Positions 9,294-17,621 of a DNA stretch of 64,000 nucleotides are shown piece after piece. The stretch spans positions 38,397 through 102,396 of the forward strand of contig JBDUDK010000142.1 of assembly GCA_040002995.1 (NCBI GenBank), written 5' to 3'. The position numbers were made by a program, and so were the translations under genes. A model generated the notes under the pieces. The model made no database searches, was not told the DNA's origin, and worked only from the letters and a program-made list of their open reading frames with translations. Position 1 is the first letter of the stretch; each line of letters opens with the position of its first letter. Source of the DNA: JBDUDK01 sp040002995. GTDB taxonomy: Bacteria; Actinomycetota; Acidimicrobiia; Acidimicrobiales; Ilumatobacteraceae.

Positions 9294-10379
9294 TCAGCGC
9301 AACCTCTCGCCGGCGAGCCAGACACCGCCCACAAAGCCCGCGTCGTCGAGGGCGACGAGATCAGCGCGACGACCCACGGCGATCGCTCCCCGATCGTCGA
9401 GTCCGAGCAGGTGAGCAGGAACGGTCGAGGCCGCGGCCACCGCGTCGGCGAGCGACACATCGCAGCGCTCCACGACGTTGCGGATCGCCTGATCCATGGT
9501 GAGCGCGCTGCCGGCGAGCGTGCCGTCCGCGAGGCGCGGCGCCCCTGAGGCCATGTGCACTTGCAGCGGACCCACCGACGACCCGCGCCAAGCCACGGCG
9601 TCGGTCACGAGGACCGCGCGCTCGGGTCCGAGCGCGCGGAACGCGATCTTCAGCGCGCCGGCATCGACGTGGACAAGGTCGGCGATTAGTGAGCAGGCGA
9701 GCCGGTCGTCGGCCAATGCGGCGCCGGCGACGCCGGGTTCGCGATGGTGCAGCCCCGACATGGCGTTGAAGAGATGGGTGACCATGCGTGCGCCGGCAGT
9801 GGCTGCCGCGCCCACGGCATCGGGCGTTGCGTGCGTGTGACCGAGGGCGACGAGTACGCCGCGGCCCGCGAGCAGATGAATCGCGTCGATCGCGCCGGCG
9901 AGCTCCGGAGCCAGCGTCACGAGGCGCACGAGACTCGGCAGCCGCGCTAGCCAGTCGAGGTCGATGGCCGCGAGGAGGGCGCGGCTGTGCGCGCCCGGCG
10001 TCGTGAGGAAGGGTCCCTCCAAATGGACACCGGCGATCGTCGGGCGCGATCCGTCGCGCGCTGCCGCCGACTCGATCCGTGCGAGAACGGCCGCGTACGA
10101 ATCGAGGGGTGCCGTGATGAGCGTCGGGCACCAGGTCGTGACGCCCTGCTGCAGCAGGAGCTGGTCGAGTTGCGTCCACTCATTGTCGGACGCGGTCGCA
10201 ACGTCGATGTAGTCGATCCCGTTCACTTGCAAGTCAACGAAACCGGGCACCAGCGTCTCGACATCGACAGGTCCCGACGTCGTGGCTATCGACACGATGA
10301 TGCCGGCGTCGAACTCCACGACAGCCGGACTGACGACCGCACCCGGCGTCACGACCCGGGCCGCCGTAATCGCCGTCAC
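9294..10379 (-). CDS. nagA: N-acetylglucosamine-6-phosphate deacetylase
   Basis: Removes acetate from GlcNAc-6-phosphate during amino-sugar recycling. The 361-residue chain has the amidohydrolase layout: PGFVDLQVNG near the N-terminus, HLEGPFLTTPGAHS (metal-ligand Glu), LGHTHAT, THLFNAMSGLHHREPG, and the catalytic Asp region VLVTDAVAWRG. The GTG start at 10379 overlaps the desaturase stop as GTGA; a longer in-frame extension is inside the desaturase gene. No nagB or PTS gene is adjacent, so cell-wall sugar recycling is an inference. Confidence 0.92.
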   Translation of the reverse strand: MTAITAARVVTPGAVVSPAVVEFDAGIIVSIATTSGPVDVETLVPGFVDLQVNGIDYIDVATASDNEWTQLDQLLLQQGVTTWCPTLITAPLDSYAAVLARIESAAARDGSRPTIAGVHLEGPFLTTPGAHSRALLAAIDLDWLARLPSLVRLVTLAPELAGAIDAIHLLAGRGVLVALGHTHATPDAVGAAATAGARMVTHLFNAMSGLHHREPGVAGAALADDRLACSLIADLVHVDAGALKIAFRALGPERAVLVTDAVAWRGSSVGPLQVHMASGAPRLADGTLAGSALTMDQAIRNVVERCDVSLADAVAAASTVPAHLLGLDDRGAIAVGRRADLVALDDAGFVGGVWLAGERLR

Positions 10380-11131
10380 GCCAGTGACGTTCCGCTTTCC
10401 ACCCTGGCCTTGAGCACGACCTTGTCGAGACGGACGCTGACGAGCCGAAGCTTGCGGGCGATACGGATGAACCACCACCCGGGATCGAACTCGCCTTTGT
10501 GCAACGAGAGGCGAGCCGATGTCGGAGCGGCATGGTGGTTGTTGTGGAGGCCCTCACCCACGGTCAGCCAGGCCAGCCACTGCAGGTTGGTGGCACCGTT
10601 GTCGTAGGGCCGCCTCCCGAAGCGGTGCCCGATCGCGTTAACGGCGGCGTTGCTCATCAAATAGAAGACGGTGTGAAAGGCGGCCGCGAACAGCCCCCAC
10701 CACGGGCCGAGCGTCAGGCAGAGGAGCGTTATGCCGATGCCGAGACCGACGAACGCGTGGTCGAACACCATCCGGTCCCACCGATCGGGCGGCAGGTCTC
10801 GCGCGTAGCGCCGCACCTGCTCGGGATCGGTCGCGACCTTGCGGTAGAGCGCGGCGTTCGTCAGTTGCACCCTCAGCCAGCCGAGGAGTTTCGGTGAATG
10901 AGGATCACCCTCGACGTCGGTGAAGGCATGGTGTTTGCGATGGACCGCGACCCACTGGCGGGCTTTCATACCCGTCGTGAGCCACAGCACCACGCGAAAA
11001 CCCGCGGCGAGAGGCGGGCGGACACTAAGGGCGCGGTGCGAAAGAGCGCGGTGGAGATACACGGTCGTACTCAGGGTCGCGATCTGCGACACGACGAGTC
11101 CGGCCAGCAGGGCGAGGGCCAGAGAAGACAT
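10376..11131 (-). CDS. Membrane fatty acid (acyl-CoA/acyl-lipid) desaturase
   Basis: Integral-membrane diiron desaturase, probably delta-9 type, introducing a double bond into acyl chains. All three histidine boxes are present in 251 residues: HRALSH (27-32), HRKHH (64-68) and HNNHH (196-200), separated by hydrophobic segments. ATG 11131 is chosen because the N-terminal membrane helix starts there and the open frame further upstream runs antisense to other genes. A palindromic site 20 bases upstream and a divergent TetR gene suggest repression by that regulator. It overlaps nagA downstream by 4 bases. Confidence 0.92.
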   Translation of the reverse strand: MSSLALALLAGLVVSQIATLSTTVYLHRALSHRALSVRPPLAAGFRVVLWLTTGMKARQWVAVHRKHHAFTDVEGDPHSPKLLGWLRVQLTNAALYRKVATDPEQVRRYARDLPPDRWDRMVFDHAFVGLGIGITLLCLTLGPWWGLFAAAFHTVFYLMSNAAVNAIGHRFGRRPYDNGATNLQWLAWLTVGEGLHNNHHAAPTSARLSLHKGEFDPGWWFIRIARKLRLVSVRLDKVVLKARVESGTSLA

Positions 11132-11150
11132 GGTCTGCCGAACGTAGCAT

Positions 11151-11172
11151 CTACCTACTGGTCGGTAGGTAG
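11151..11172. promoter_or_regulatory. Inverted repeat, probable TetR operator between desaturase and tetR genes
   Basis: CTACCTAC (11151-11158) is followed after a 6-base spacer TGGTCG by its exact inverse GTAGGTAG (11165-11172). It lies 20 bases upstream of the desaturase ATG and 79 bases upstream of the divergent TetR GTG. Palindromes of this size in a divergent tetR intergenic region are typical binding sites of the adjacent regulator. Binding is inferred. Confidence 0.6.
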
Positions 11173-11251
11173 CGCGGCCGAGATGGCTCCCCCGAAGCAC
11201 GCAAAGCCTTTGTCCTGCTCGGCGGGGGCGCCGTTGTCGTAGCCTCGCGCC

Positions 11252-11890
11252 GTGGCGCACATCGAGCCGGCCTCCTCCACCCGGGAGGTCATCTTGCTGG
11301 AGGCGCTGCGTTGCTTCGCCGATCAGGGCTACGAGGGCACCTCGCTCAACGAGATAGCGGCGGGCGTAGGCATCCGCCGGCCCAGTCTCCTGCACCACTT
11401 CCCGTCGAAGGAGGCCCTTTACCGCGAGGTGTTCGAGCGCGTTTTGTCGGATTGGTTCGCGCGCGTCGAGCTGGCGGTGCGGGCCGACCGAGGGGGGTGG
11501 GAGCAGGTCGACTACGTCCTGACGGCCGGCTTTGAGTTCTTCGTCACCAACCCGGAATTCGTGCGGCTCGTACGACGCGAGGCCATCGACGGGGGGACGC
11601 ATCTCGCGATAGATCTCGGTGGGGTACTCCGCCCGCTTTTCGACCGGGCGGTGGCGTACTTCGGACGTGAAATGGAGCGGGGCACGTTTCGCCGCCACGA
11701 CCCCGAGCAGCTCCTTCTCACCGGCTATGGCGCGTTGCTCAGCTACTTCAGCGATGCCCCGTTCCTCGAAGGCCTGCTCGACCACGACCCGCTCGACGAG
11801 ACCTCGCTCAAGGCGCGGCTCGAACACGTCAGAGCGTTCTTTCGCGCCGCGCTCGAACCCCTGAGTCCTGCGCCACAAATCGCCGGGTAG
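11252..11890 (+). CDS. TetR/AcrR family transcriptional regulator
   Basis: 212 residues with a clear N-terminal TetR helix-turn-helix: LRCFADQGYEGTSLNEIAAG then GIRRPSLLHHFPSKEALYREV. The C-terminal ligand-binding part is variable and does not reveal the effector. It is divergent from the desaturase with a palindrome between them and is followed after 12 bases by an alpha/beta hydrolase. Acyl-CoA or fatty acid sensing is plausible from the neighbours (desaturase, thioesterase, acyl-CoA synthetase) but is inference. Start GTG 11252. Confidence 0.93.
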   Translation: MAHIEPASSTREVILLEALRCFADQGYEGTSLNEIAAGVGIRRPSLLHHFPSKEALYREVFERVLSDWFARVELAVRADRGGWEQVDYVLTAGFEFFVTNPEFVRLVRREAIDGGTHLAIDLGGVLRPLFDRAVAYFGREMERGTFRRHDPEQLLLTGYGALLSYFSDAPFLEGLLDHDPLDETSLKARLEHVRAFFRAALEPLSPAPQIAG

Positions 11891-11902
11891 CGTGCCGCCC
11901 CC

Positions 11903-12685
11903 ATGGGCGCCGTCAGGGTTGGTCACGTCGACGTCGCGTACGGCGTGGAGGGCAGCGGCCCGCCGGTCGTCCTTCTCCACGGGACCACGTCGTCGCGGTT
12001 GTCGTGGCAACTGGTCACCCCGCTTCTGAGCGCGGTGCGCACGGTCGTGATGCCAGAGTTCCCTGGCTCGGGTGAGACGGTCGACAGTGGTGGTCGTCTC
12101 GAGGTTGACGACCTCGTCGCTCAGGTGATTGCCGTCGCCGACGACCTCGGGCTCGCACGCTTCCATCTCGGAGGCTGGTCGCTCGGCGGCGCCATCGCCG
12201 TCGCCGTAGCGGCCGCCGCTCCAGAGCGCGTCGAGTCGTTGCTCCCCGTGAATGCGTGGTCGAAGACCGATGCCCGCATGAAATTCACCTTCGATCTGTG
12301 GACGCGTCTCATCGAAACTGATCCCGCGCTCTTCGCGCGCTACGCCTTCGCCGACGGGCTGACGCTCGCGGGTCATGAGCAGATGGGCGGCGCCGCACTC
12401 GAAGAGTTGATTCCCCTGCTCGGCTCGACGTTGGCCCCCGGTTCGCTGCGCCAGATCGAACTCGACGGCCGGATGGATCTCGACGATCGGTTGGCGTCGA
12501 TCACCGCGCCGACCCTCGTCGTGGGCGGGATCGAGGATCGCTGGGTGCCGATCGAGCATTCGCGAGCGCTCGCAGCTGCGATCGCGGGTGCGCACCTCAT
12601 CGAGCTTCCCTGCGGTCACCTCATCCCGACCGAGCAGGCCGAAATGCTGGCGTCGTTGATCATCGAACACACCGCCGCCCGCTGA
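11903..12685 (+). CDS. Alpha/beta hydrolase
   Basis: 260-residue cytosolic hydrolase of the alpha/beta fold: oxyanion motif VVLLHGTTSSRLSWQ, nucleophile elbow GWSLGG (Ser near 93), acid region TLVVGGIEDRWVP and the catalytic His in LPCGHLIPTEQ. The whole triad is present, unlike the lipoprotein at 43711. The substrate is not evident; neighbours suggest an acyl ester or lipid metabolite. It lies 12 bases after the TetR stop, and the thioesterase follows 2 bases later. Confidence 0.88.
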   Translation: MGAVRVGHVDVAYGVEGSGPPVVLLHGTTSSRLSWQLVTPLLSAVRTVVMPEFPGSGETVDSGGRLEVDDLVAQVIAVADDLGLARFHLGGWSLGGAIAVAVAAAAPERVESLLPVNAWSKTDARMKFTFDLWTRLIETDPALFARYAFADGLTLAGHEQMGGAALEELIPLLGSTLAPGSLRQIELDGRMDLDDRLASITAPTLVVGGIEDRWVPIEHSRALAAAIAGAHLIELPCGHLIPTEQAEMLASLIIEHTAAR

Positions 12686-12687
12686 CC

Positions 12688-13143
12688 GTGGGTTTCCATC
12701 ACGCCGATCGCTTCACACCGGTGACGCCGGAGGTAGCCGCGCTCTGGAAGGGGTACGGGCACTGGGAAGCCGTTCACTTTCCTTCCGTGATCGGTCTGTC
12801 CGTCGAAGACGTCCGCATCGACTACTGCCGCATGCGCCTGCCGTGGCGCACAGAGATCACCCAACCCGCCGGCGTCGCCCACGGCGGCGCGATCTCGACG
12901 CTTGTCGACTCCGTTGTCGTGCCGGCGATCGCAGCGGTGTACGACGAACCGATGCGACTCGCGACGATTTCTCTCAACGTGAACTTCCTCGGGGCGTTGA
13001 TCGACGAGGACGCGATCGGCGAAGGGTGGGTCACCCAGCGCGGACGCACGATCGTGTTCTGCCAAGCCGAAGTCAGGGGGGCCACGAGCGACCGTCTCGT
13101 GGCGACGGCGTCGCTCACCTACCGGGTGGCGCCGAATCCTTGA
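12688..13143 (+). CDS. PaaI-family hotdog acyl-CoA thioesterase
   Basis: 151-residue single hotdog domain expected to hydrolyse acyl-CoA thioesters. The family signature GVAHGGAISTLVDSV (the HGG with following Asp) is followed by ATISLNVNFLGAL and a C-terminal strand LVATASLTYRV. The start is GTG 12688, two bases after the hydrolase stop, so it is probably co-transcribed. The adjacent two-subunit acyl-CoA synthetase suggests a role in acyl-CoA turnover. Confidence 0.87.
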   Translation: MGFHHADRFTPVTPEVAALWKGYGHWEAVHFPSVIGLSVEDVRIDYCRMRLPWRTEITQPAGVAHGGAISTLVDSVVVPAIAAVYDEPMRLATISLNVNFLGALIDEDAIGEGWVTQRGRTIVFCQAEVRGATSDRLVATASLTYRVAPNP

Positions 13144-13175
13144 TCCACCGGCATCGCGGCGTACCGTGCCCGCTC

Positions 13176-13820
13176 GTGCCCGTCCTTTCTGAGGCCGACT
13201 CGAAACGGCTCCTCGCCCAGTACGGCGTGCCGTTCGCCGATGAGCGCGTCGTGGAATCGGCGCAAGACGCCCTCGCCGCCGCCGAGGCGCTGGGATTTCC
13301 CGTCGCCGTGAAGCTCAACGGTGACACCATCGCCCACAAGACTGAGCGCGGTCTGGTGCGGCTGAACTTGCGCGATGCCGTCGCGGTCGTGAACGCGGCC
13401 TCCGAATTGCTTGCCGCCGCCACCCCAGACGACGGCGTCGTCACCCTCCTGGTCGCCTCCATGGTGAGAGGCGCAAGAGAACTGATTGCCGGGCTGGCCG
13501 ACGATCCTCAGTTTGGCGCCACCGTGATGCTCGGCGTCGGCGGGGTCCTCGCGGAAGCAATTGCCGACGTGGTGTTCCGTCTGGTGCCGCTCAGCGAGAT
13601 CGACGCGCTCGAGATGATCGATGAGCTCGCGTCCCCGCGCTTTCTCGGCCCGTTCCGAGGCGAGCCGGCCGTCGATCGCGACGCGCTCGTCCAGGTCGCA
13701 CTGGCGTTGTCGCGCGTCGCTGAGGCCGACAGCAACGTCCGCACGGTCGACCTCAACCCGCTCATCGTGGTCGATGGTCGTCCCGTTGCCGTCGACGCGC
13801 TGGTGGAGCTACGGGCGTGA
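13176..13820 (+). CDS. ADP-forming acyl-CoA synthetase, beta (ATP-grasp) subunit
   Basis: 214-residue ATP-grasp subunit of a nucleoside-diphosphate-forming acyl-CoA synthetase (acetyl-CoA synthetase, ADP-forming, family). It begins SEADSKRLLAQYGVPFADER, followed by GFPVAVKLNGDTIAHKTE (nucleotide-binding lysine region), the glycine-rich VMLGVGGVLAEAIADV, and the metal-binding VDLNPLIV. GTG 13176 is chosen; the open frame further upstream overlaps the thioesterase. The stop overlaps the alpha subunit start as GTGA, indicating coupled synthesis of the pair. Confidence 0.9.
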   Translation: MPVLSEADSKRLLAQYGVPFADERVVESAQDALAAAEALGFPVAVKLNGDTIAHKTERGLVRLNLRDAVAVVNAASELLAAATPDDGVVTLLVASMVRGARELIAGLADDPQFGATVMLGVGGVLAEAIADVVFRLVPLSEIDALEMIDELASPRFLGPFRGEPAVDRDALVQVALALSRVAEADSNVRTVDLNPLIVVDGRPVAVDALVELRA

Positions 13821-15295
13821 GCGATCTCACCAAACGTCATTTCGACGCCCTCTTCGACCCACGCGGCATCGTGGTGGCCGGTGCCTCATCGCATCCGGGC
13901 AAGTTCGGCTTCGTCGCGTTCCACAACATCTTGCGCGCCGGCTTTCGGAGCCGGGTGTTTGGTACCAATCTCGAGGGAGAGTCAGTACTCGGCATCGACA
14001 CGGTGACTTCGATCGACGATCTCCCCGATGGAGCCGCCGACCTTGTCTTTGTCTGCACGCCAAATTCCGCCAATGTCGATGTGCTGCGCGCGTGTGCGCG
14101 CAAGGGGATCAAGGCGGCCTTCATAACCTCAGGGGGCTACGCCGAGGCCGGCCCGTCCGGGCGGGCCGAAGAGGAGAAGCTGGTCGAGCTCGGTCGTGAA
14201 CTCGACATGCTCATCGCCGGTCCCAACGGTCAGGGACTGGTCTCGACACCGTCGCACCTGTGCGCACAAATCGTCGCCCCGTACCCGCCTGCGGGACGCA
14301 TAGGTGTGGCGAGCCAGTCGGGCAATTTCGTGTCGAGCTTCATGAATTATGCGGTGGCCACCGGCGTTGGCATCAGCCGAGCCGTCTCGGCGGGGAACGC
14401 GGCCATGGTCACGGTCGCCGACTATCTCGATTACTACGGGGACGACCCGGCGACGACCGTGGGTTTGGCGTATGTCGAAGGGATCTCAGACGGTCGCCGC
14501 TTCTACGAGCGCATCGCCGGGGTGTGCCGGCGCATGCCGCTGGTCTTTGTCAAAGGTGGCGCCACGGAAGGGGGCCAGCGCGCCGCCGCGTCGCACACTG
14601 GCGCGCTCGCAAGTGACGACAAGGTGTTCGACGGCGCGCTGCGGCAGGCCGGGGCGGTCAGGGCGGCCACCGTCGAGGAGGCCTTCGACACCGCGGCCAC
14701 GTTCGCGACGCAGCCCCTGCCCAGAGGTAATCGGGTTGCGGTCGTGACAACGGCAGGCGGATGGGGCGTGGTCACCGCGGACGCTGTCACCCGTAGCCGT
14801 GTCCTCGAGCTTCTCCGGCTCCCCGACGACCTCAAGGCGGCACTCGACACGAAACTGCCGCCGCGCTGGAGCCGGAACAACCCGGTCGACATGGCCGGCG
14901 GGGAAACGCGTGACACCATTCCGGAGGTGCTCGAGCTCGTGGCCAGGCATCCCGATGTCGATGCCGTCATCTATCTCGGCATTGGAATCCAGTCGAACGA
15001 GGCGCGCTTCATGAAGTCCGGCTCCTTCTACCCCGGCCACGGCCTCGAGCGCATCGTCGCCTACCACGAGCGTCAAGACGAGCGGTTCGCCGAAGCCGCC
15101 GCCCACGTGAGCGACACCACCGGCAAGCCCGTCCTCACCGCGAGCGAGTTGTCGTTCGCCGATCCGAGCAACCCCGGTCCGGCGACGGTGCGGGCGACGG
15201 GACGCCTTTGCTATGCCTCGGCCGATCGCGCGGTAGCGGCCCTCGAGCACCTCGTGCGCTACGCCACGTTTCTTCGGCGCCGCGGATGGGTCTGA
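13817..15295 (+). CDS. ADP-forming acyl-CoA synthetase, alpha (CoA-binding) subunit
   Basis: 492-residue alpha subunit: an N-terminal CoA-binding Rossmann domain (FDPRGIVVAGASSHPGKFGF), then succinyl-CoA-synthetase-like domains with IAGPNGQG and the SQSGNF motif, and the phosphohistidine site in AASHTGALASDDKVF. Together with the upstream ATP-grasp subunit it would interconvert acyl-CoA + ADP + Pi and acid + CoA + ATP. The acyl group is unknown. In many bacteria alpha and beta are one chain; here they are separate, overlapping genes. Start GTG 13817. Confidence 0.92.
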   Translation: MSDLTKRHFDALFDPRGIVVAGASSHPGKFGFVAFHNILRAGFRSRVFGTNLEGESVLGIDTVTSIDDLPDGAADLVFVCTPNSANVDVLRACARKGIKAAFITSGGYAEAGPSGRAEEEKLVELGRELDMLIAGPNGQGLVSTPSHLCAQIVAPYPPAGRIGVASQSGNFVSSFMNYAVATGVGISRAVSAGNAAMVTVADYLDYYGDDPATTVGLAYVEGISDGRRFYERIAGVCRRMPLVFVKGGATEGGQRAAASHTGALASDDKVFDGALRQAGAVRAATVEEAFDTAATFATQPLPRGNRVAVVTTAGGWGVVTADAVTRSRVLELLRLPDDLKAALDTKLPPRWSRNNPVDMAGGETRDTIPEVLELVARHPDVDAVIYLGIGIQSNEARFMKSGSFYPGHGLERIVAYHERQDERFAEAAAHVSDTTGKPVLTASELSFADPSNPGPATVRATGRLCYASADRAVAALEHLVRYATFLRRRGWV

Positions 15296-16119
15296 GGCGG
15301 TTCGCGCTGGCGGCCGTGGCGTTCGCAGCCACGGCGTGCTCGTCGACGAACGCCGTGCAAGTTTCTCGGGCCCAAGCTTCGCCGAGCGCGATACCCACGA
15401 GCGTGCCTACCACCACGATCGGCGCGACCTCGACGACCGGCACGAGGGCTGCCCTCATCACGACGACTCCAGCCGACTACGCGGCCGCGCTACAGCCGGT
15501 GATCGGTTCGCTCGCCTCGCGGGCGTGTCTTGTGGTCACCCGGAGTGGCACGACGCTGGTCGATCACAAGGGCGAGCTCTCGCTTATTCCCGCATCGACC
15601 CAAAAGCTCCTCGTCGGCTTGGATGCGCTCGAGACTCTCGACGCCGGCCAGGTCGACCTGGTTGGTGAGATGCTGCGCAACAGTGACAAGGACGCGGCCG
15701 AGCGACTGCTCTCGGCGCTCGGGGGACTTTCGTCCCTCAGGGCGTGGCTCGCGGGCACGGGCCTCGACACGGCCGGGGTCGTCATCAACGATGGCACCGG
15801 CTTCGATCTCGGGAACCGGCTCAGCTGTCGTTTCCTCGTGGCCTTACTCGACCGCGCCGGACCGGCGTCGACGCTTGCGGGTGCTTTGCCGGTGGCGGGG
15901 GAGACGGGGACGCTCGCCGATCGACTCAAGGGCACGCCCGCTGTCGGGCGGGTCAAAGCCAAAACGGGCACGTTGCAAGGGGTCGGTGCGCTCGCGGGCT
16001 ACGCGACAGCGCGTGACGGCTCCGCGTTGACGTTCGCGATCATCGTGAATGCGCCACGCGCCGACGGCGACGCGGATCGGTTGTGGTCCGCGGTCGCGAC
16101 GGCGCTGGTCACAGCTTGA
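15286..16119 (+). CDS. PBP4-like D-Ala-D-Ala carboxypeptidase lipoprotein, internally shortened
   Basis: 277-residue secreted lipoprotein: N-terminal hydrophobic segment with a lipobox ATAC (Cys18), then a Thr/Ser linker. The serine peptidase S13 landmarks are PASTQK (SxxK at 104-107), then a motif that reads SDK (133-135) where the family has SDN, then NDGTGFDLGNRLS and KTG (226-228). Only about 25 residues separate SxxK from the second motif, whereas PBP4 proteins carry a large extra domain there. The polypeptide is in frame, so this is a clean internal deletion or a minimal variant. Activity is uncertain. The ATG at 15286 overlaps the upstream gene by 10 bases. Confidence 0.75.
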   Translation: MGLRRFALAAVAFAATACSSTNAVQVSRAQASPSAIPTSVPTTTIGATSTTGTRAALITTTPADYAAALQPVIGSLASRACLVVTRSGTTLVDHKGELSLIPASTQKLLVGLDALETLDAGQVDLVGEMLRNSDKDAAERLLSALGGLSSLRAWLAGTGLDTAGVVINDGTGFDLGNRLSCRFLVALLDRAGPASTLAGALPVAGETGTLADRLKGTPAVGRVKAKTGTLQGVGALAGYATARDGSALTFAIIVNAPRADGDADRLWSAVATALVTA

Positions 16120-16142
16120 ACAGCGACTCGTAGGCTCCGTTC

Positions 16143-16775
16143 ATGGCGGTCCTGCCCATGTTCCCGCTCGGCAGCGTGCTGTTTCCATCGCTCGTGCTCC
16201 CTCTGAGAGTGTTCGAGCCGCGTTATCGCGCGCTGGTGCACGATTGCCTGACTGGCGACCCCGAGTTCGGAGTTGTGCTCATCGAGCGGGGGAGTGAGGT
16301 TGGCGGCGGCGATGTACGAACACAGGTGGGCACGGTGGCCCGCATGCTGCAGTGCGAGGAACTTCCCGATGGGCGCTTCACCCTTCTCACCGTTGGGACC
16401 CATCGATTCCGCGTGAACGCGTGGCTTCCCGACGACCCGTACCCGCTCGCCGACGTCGACTTGTGGCCCGACCCCGACGACGGCGATCCGACACTCGCCC
16501 CTGCGGCAGAAGCCGCGGTCTCCATGCTGCGGCGGGTCCTCGCTCTGGCAACCGAGGCCGGTGTCGCCGCGGTGCCTTCCACGGTCGAACTCGCCGACGA
16601 TCCCGCCCTCATCTCTCATCAAGCGGCCGCACTCAGTCCGCTCGGACCCTTCGATCAGCAACGGCTGCTGTCCGAGCCGACCGCCGGCGCGCGCCTCGAG
16701 GCGTTGCACGCGATGCTCGTCGACGCCGAGGCCGTGTTGTCGATGCGGCTCGCGGGCGGCGACGATCAGAGCTGA
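16143..16775 (+). CDS. Lon N-terminal (LON substrate-binding) domain protein
   Basis: 210-residue protein consisting of the Lon protease substrate-binding domain alone: LPMFPLGSVLFPSLVLPLRV near the start, FEPRYRALVHDCL, FGVVLIERGSEVGG, VGTVARMLQCEELPDGRF, then VGTHRFRV. There is no AAA+ or protease domain, as is usual for the stand-alone bacterial PUA-like family. Its C-terminal helical part includes QQRLLSEPTAGARLEALHAM. The cellular role of these stand-alone domains is unclear. Confidence 0.88.
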   Translation: MAVLPMFPLGSVLFPSLVLPLRVFEPRYRALVHDCLTGDPEFGVVLIERGSEVGGGDVRTQVGTVARMLQCEELPDGRFTLLTVGTHRFRVNAWLPDDPYPLADVDLWPDPDDGDPTLAPAAEAAVSMLRRVLALATEAGVAAVPSTVELADDPALISHQAAALSPLGPFDQQRLLSEPTAGARLEALHAMLVDAEAVLSMRLAGGDDQS

Positions 16776-16800
16776 CGAACCGACGTGCTAGGAAGTGTCG

Positions 16801-17145
16801 GTGGCCGACAAGGACAGGGCGCCCGGCAACGGCCTCGGCGAACAGGTTTCCGAGGTCATCGACACCGTCAAGGCGTACGCGCTGCAAGAGACGGTCGATC
16901 CGCTCCGCGGTTTAGGCCGCTTCGTCGCGTTCGGACTGTTGGGTGCCATCTTCATTGCGCTCGGCTGCCTGCTGGTAGTGCTGGCGATCCTGCGTTTCGT
17001 CCAGAGCCGCCACGTCGGCGCGTTCCACGGCACGTGGTCGTTTGTCCCCTACCTCATCGCCCTGGTTCCGTGCGGCGCCGGTATCGCGCTCGCCGTCACC
17101 CGAATCGGCAAGACCGGCCTCGATCGACGGGAGGACCCATGGTGA
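16801..17145 (+). CDS. Small membrane protein with two transmembrane segments
   Basis: About 114 residues. After a hydrophilic helical N-terminus there are two membrane helices: FVAFGLLGAIFIALGCLLVV and PYLIALVPCGAGIALAV, in the manner of actinobacterial phage-holin-like or DUF1469-like proteins. GTG 16801 is preferred over GTG 16795 because AGGAAG at 16790-16795 then lies at normal spacing. The next gene's ATG (17139) lies inside its last codons. The next gene also has one membrane helix, and the pair may act together at the membrane. Function unknown. Confidence 0.7.
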   Translation: MADKDRAPGNGLGEQVSEVIDTVKAYALQETVDPLRGLGRFVAFGLLGAIFIALGCLLVVLAILRFVQSRHVGAFHGTWSFVPYLIALVPCGAGIALAVTRIGKTGLDRREDPW

Positions 17146-17354
17146 GCATCCCGGCCCGCAAAATCACCAAAGCCGACCTCGAAGCGAAGTTCGCCGAGTT
17201 GCAGTCCGGTGCATCCCATACCGTGGCCGACGCCAAACAGAAGCTCATGGCGGCGGCGGCCGTCGGCGGCATTGTCGTCGTGGTGCTTGCGTTCCTTCTT
17301 GGCCGGCGCAACGGCCGCCGGAAGAACACCATCGTCGAGATCCGGCGCGTCTGA
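17139..17354 (+). CDS. Small single-pass membrane protein (71 aa)
   Basis: Begins MVSIPARKITKADLEAKF at ATG 17139 with GGGAGG 5-10 bases upstream, overlapping the previous stop by 7 bases. The first half is a helical segment ending in VADAKQKL; the second half is one membrane helix (AAVGGIVVVVLAFLLG) followed by a strongly basic tail RRNGRRKN, which predicts an outside-in orientation with the tail in the cytoplasm. This layout is common among small Actinobacteria proteins of unknown function. Confidence 0.68.
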   Translation: MVSIPARKITKADLEAKFAELQSGASHTVADAKQKLMAAAAVGGIVVVVLAFLLGRRNGRRKNTIVEIRRV

Positions 17355-17356
17355 TC

Positions 17357-17584
17357 GTGTGGGCGAAGCCGATCGCAATCCTGCGCCGCTACGGCTTCCA
17401 GCGAGGGGTTCTCGGTGGTAGCCGGCCTTGGTTCATCGTGGCCTTTGTGCTCTGGGCCGGTCGCAAGTCCCGAAAGGCCCTGGAACGCACCCCTTTGGTG
17501 GCGGCTTGCGAGGTGCTGCGGCCCGGTGACTCGATCAGGATCACGGCGCTGCCGCCGGAGCCCAAGGGCCGGCGCTACCGATAG
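17357..17584 (+). CDS. Small hypothetical protein (75 aa)
   Basis: The GTG start at 17357 is two bases after the previous stop. There is one short hydrophobic stretch (PWFIVAFVLWAGRKS) flanked by basic residues, then ACEVLRPGDSIRITALPPEPKG. It is probably a small membrane-associated protein in the same operon as the two preceding membrane proteins. No family is recognised. The coding assignment rests on tight spacing and consistent reading frame. Confidence 0.55.
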   Translation: MWAKPIAILRRYGFQRGVLGGSRPWFIVAFVLWAGRKSRKALERTPLVAACEVLRPGDSIRITALPPEPKGRRYR

Positions 17585-17621
17585 CCAGCGGGGCCGTCGT
17601 CGAGGCCACAATGGTCCGGCC

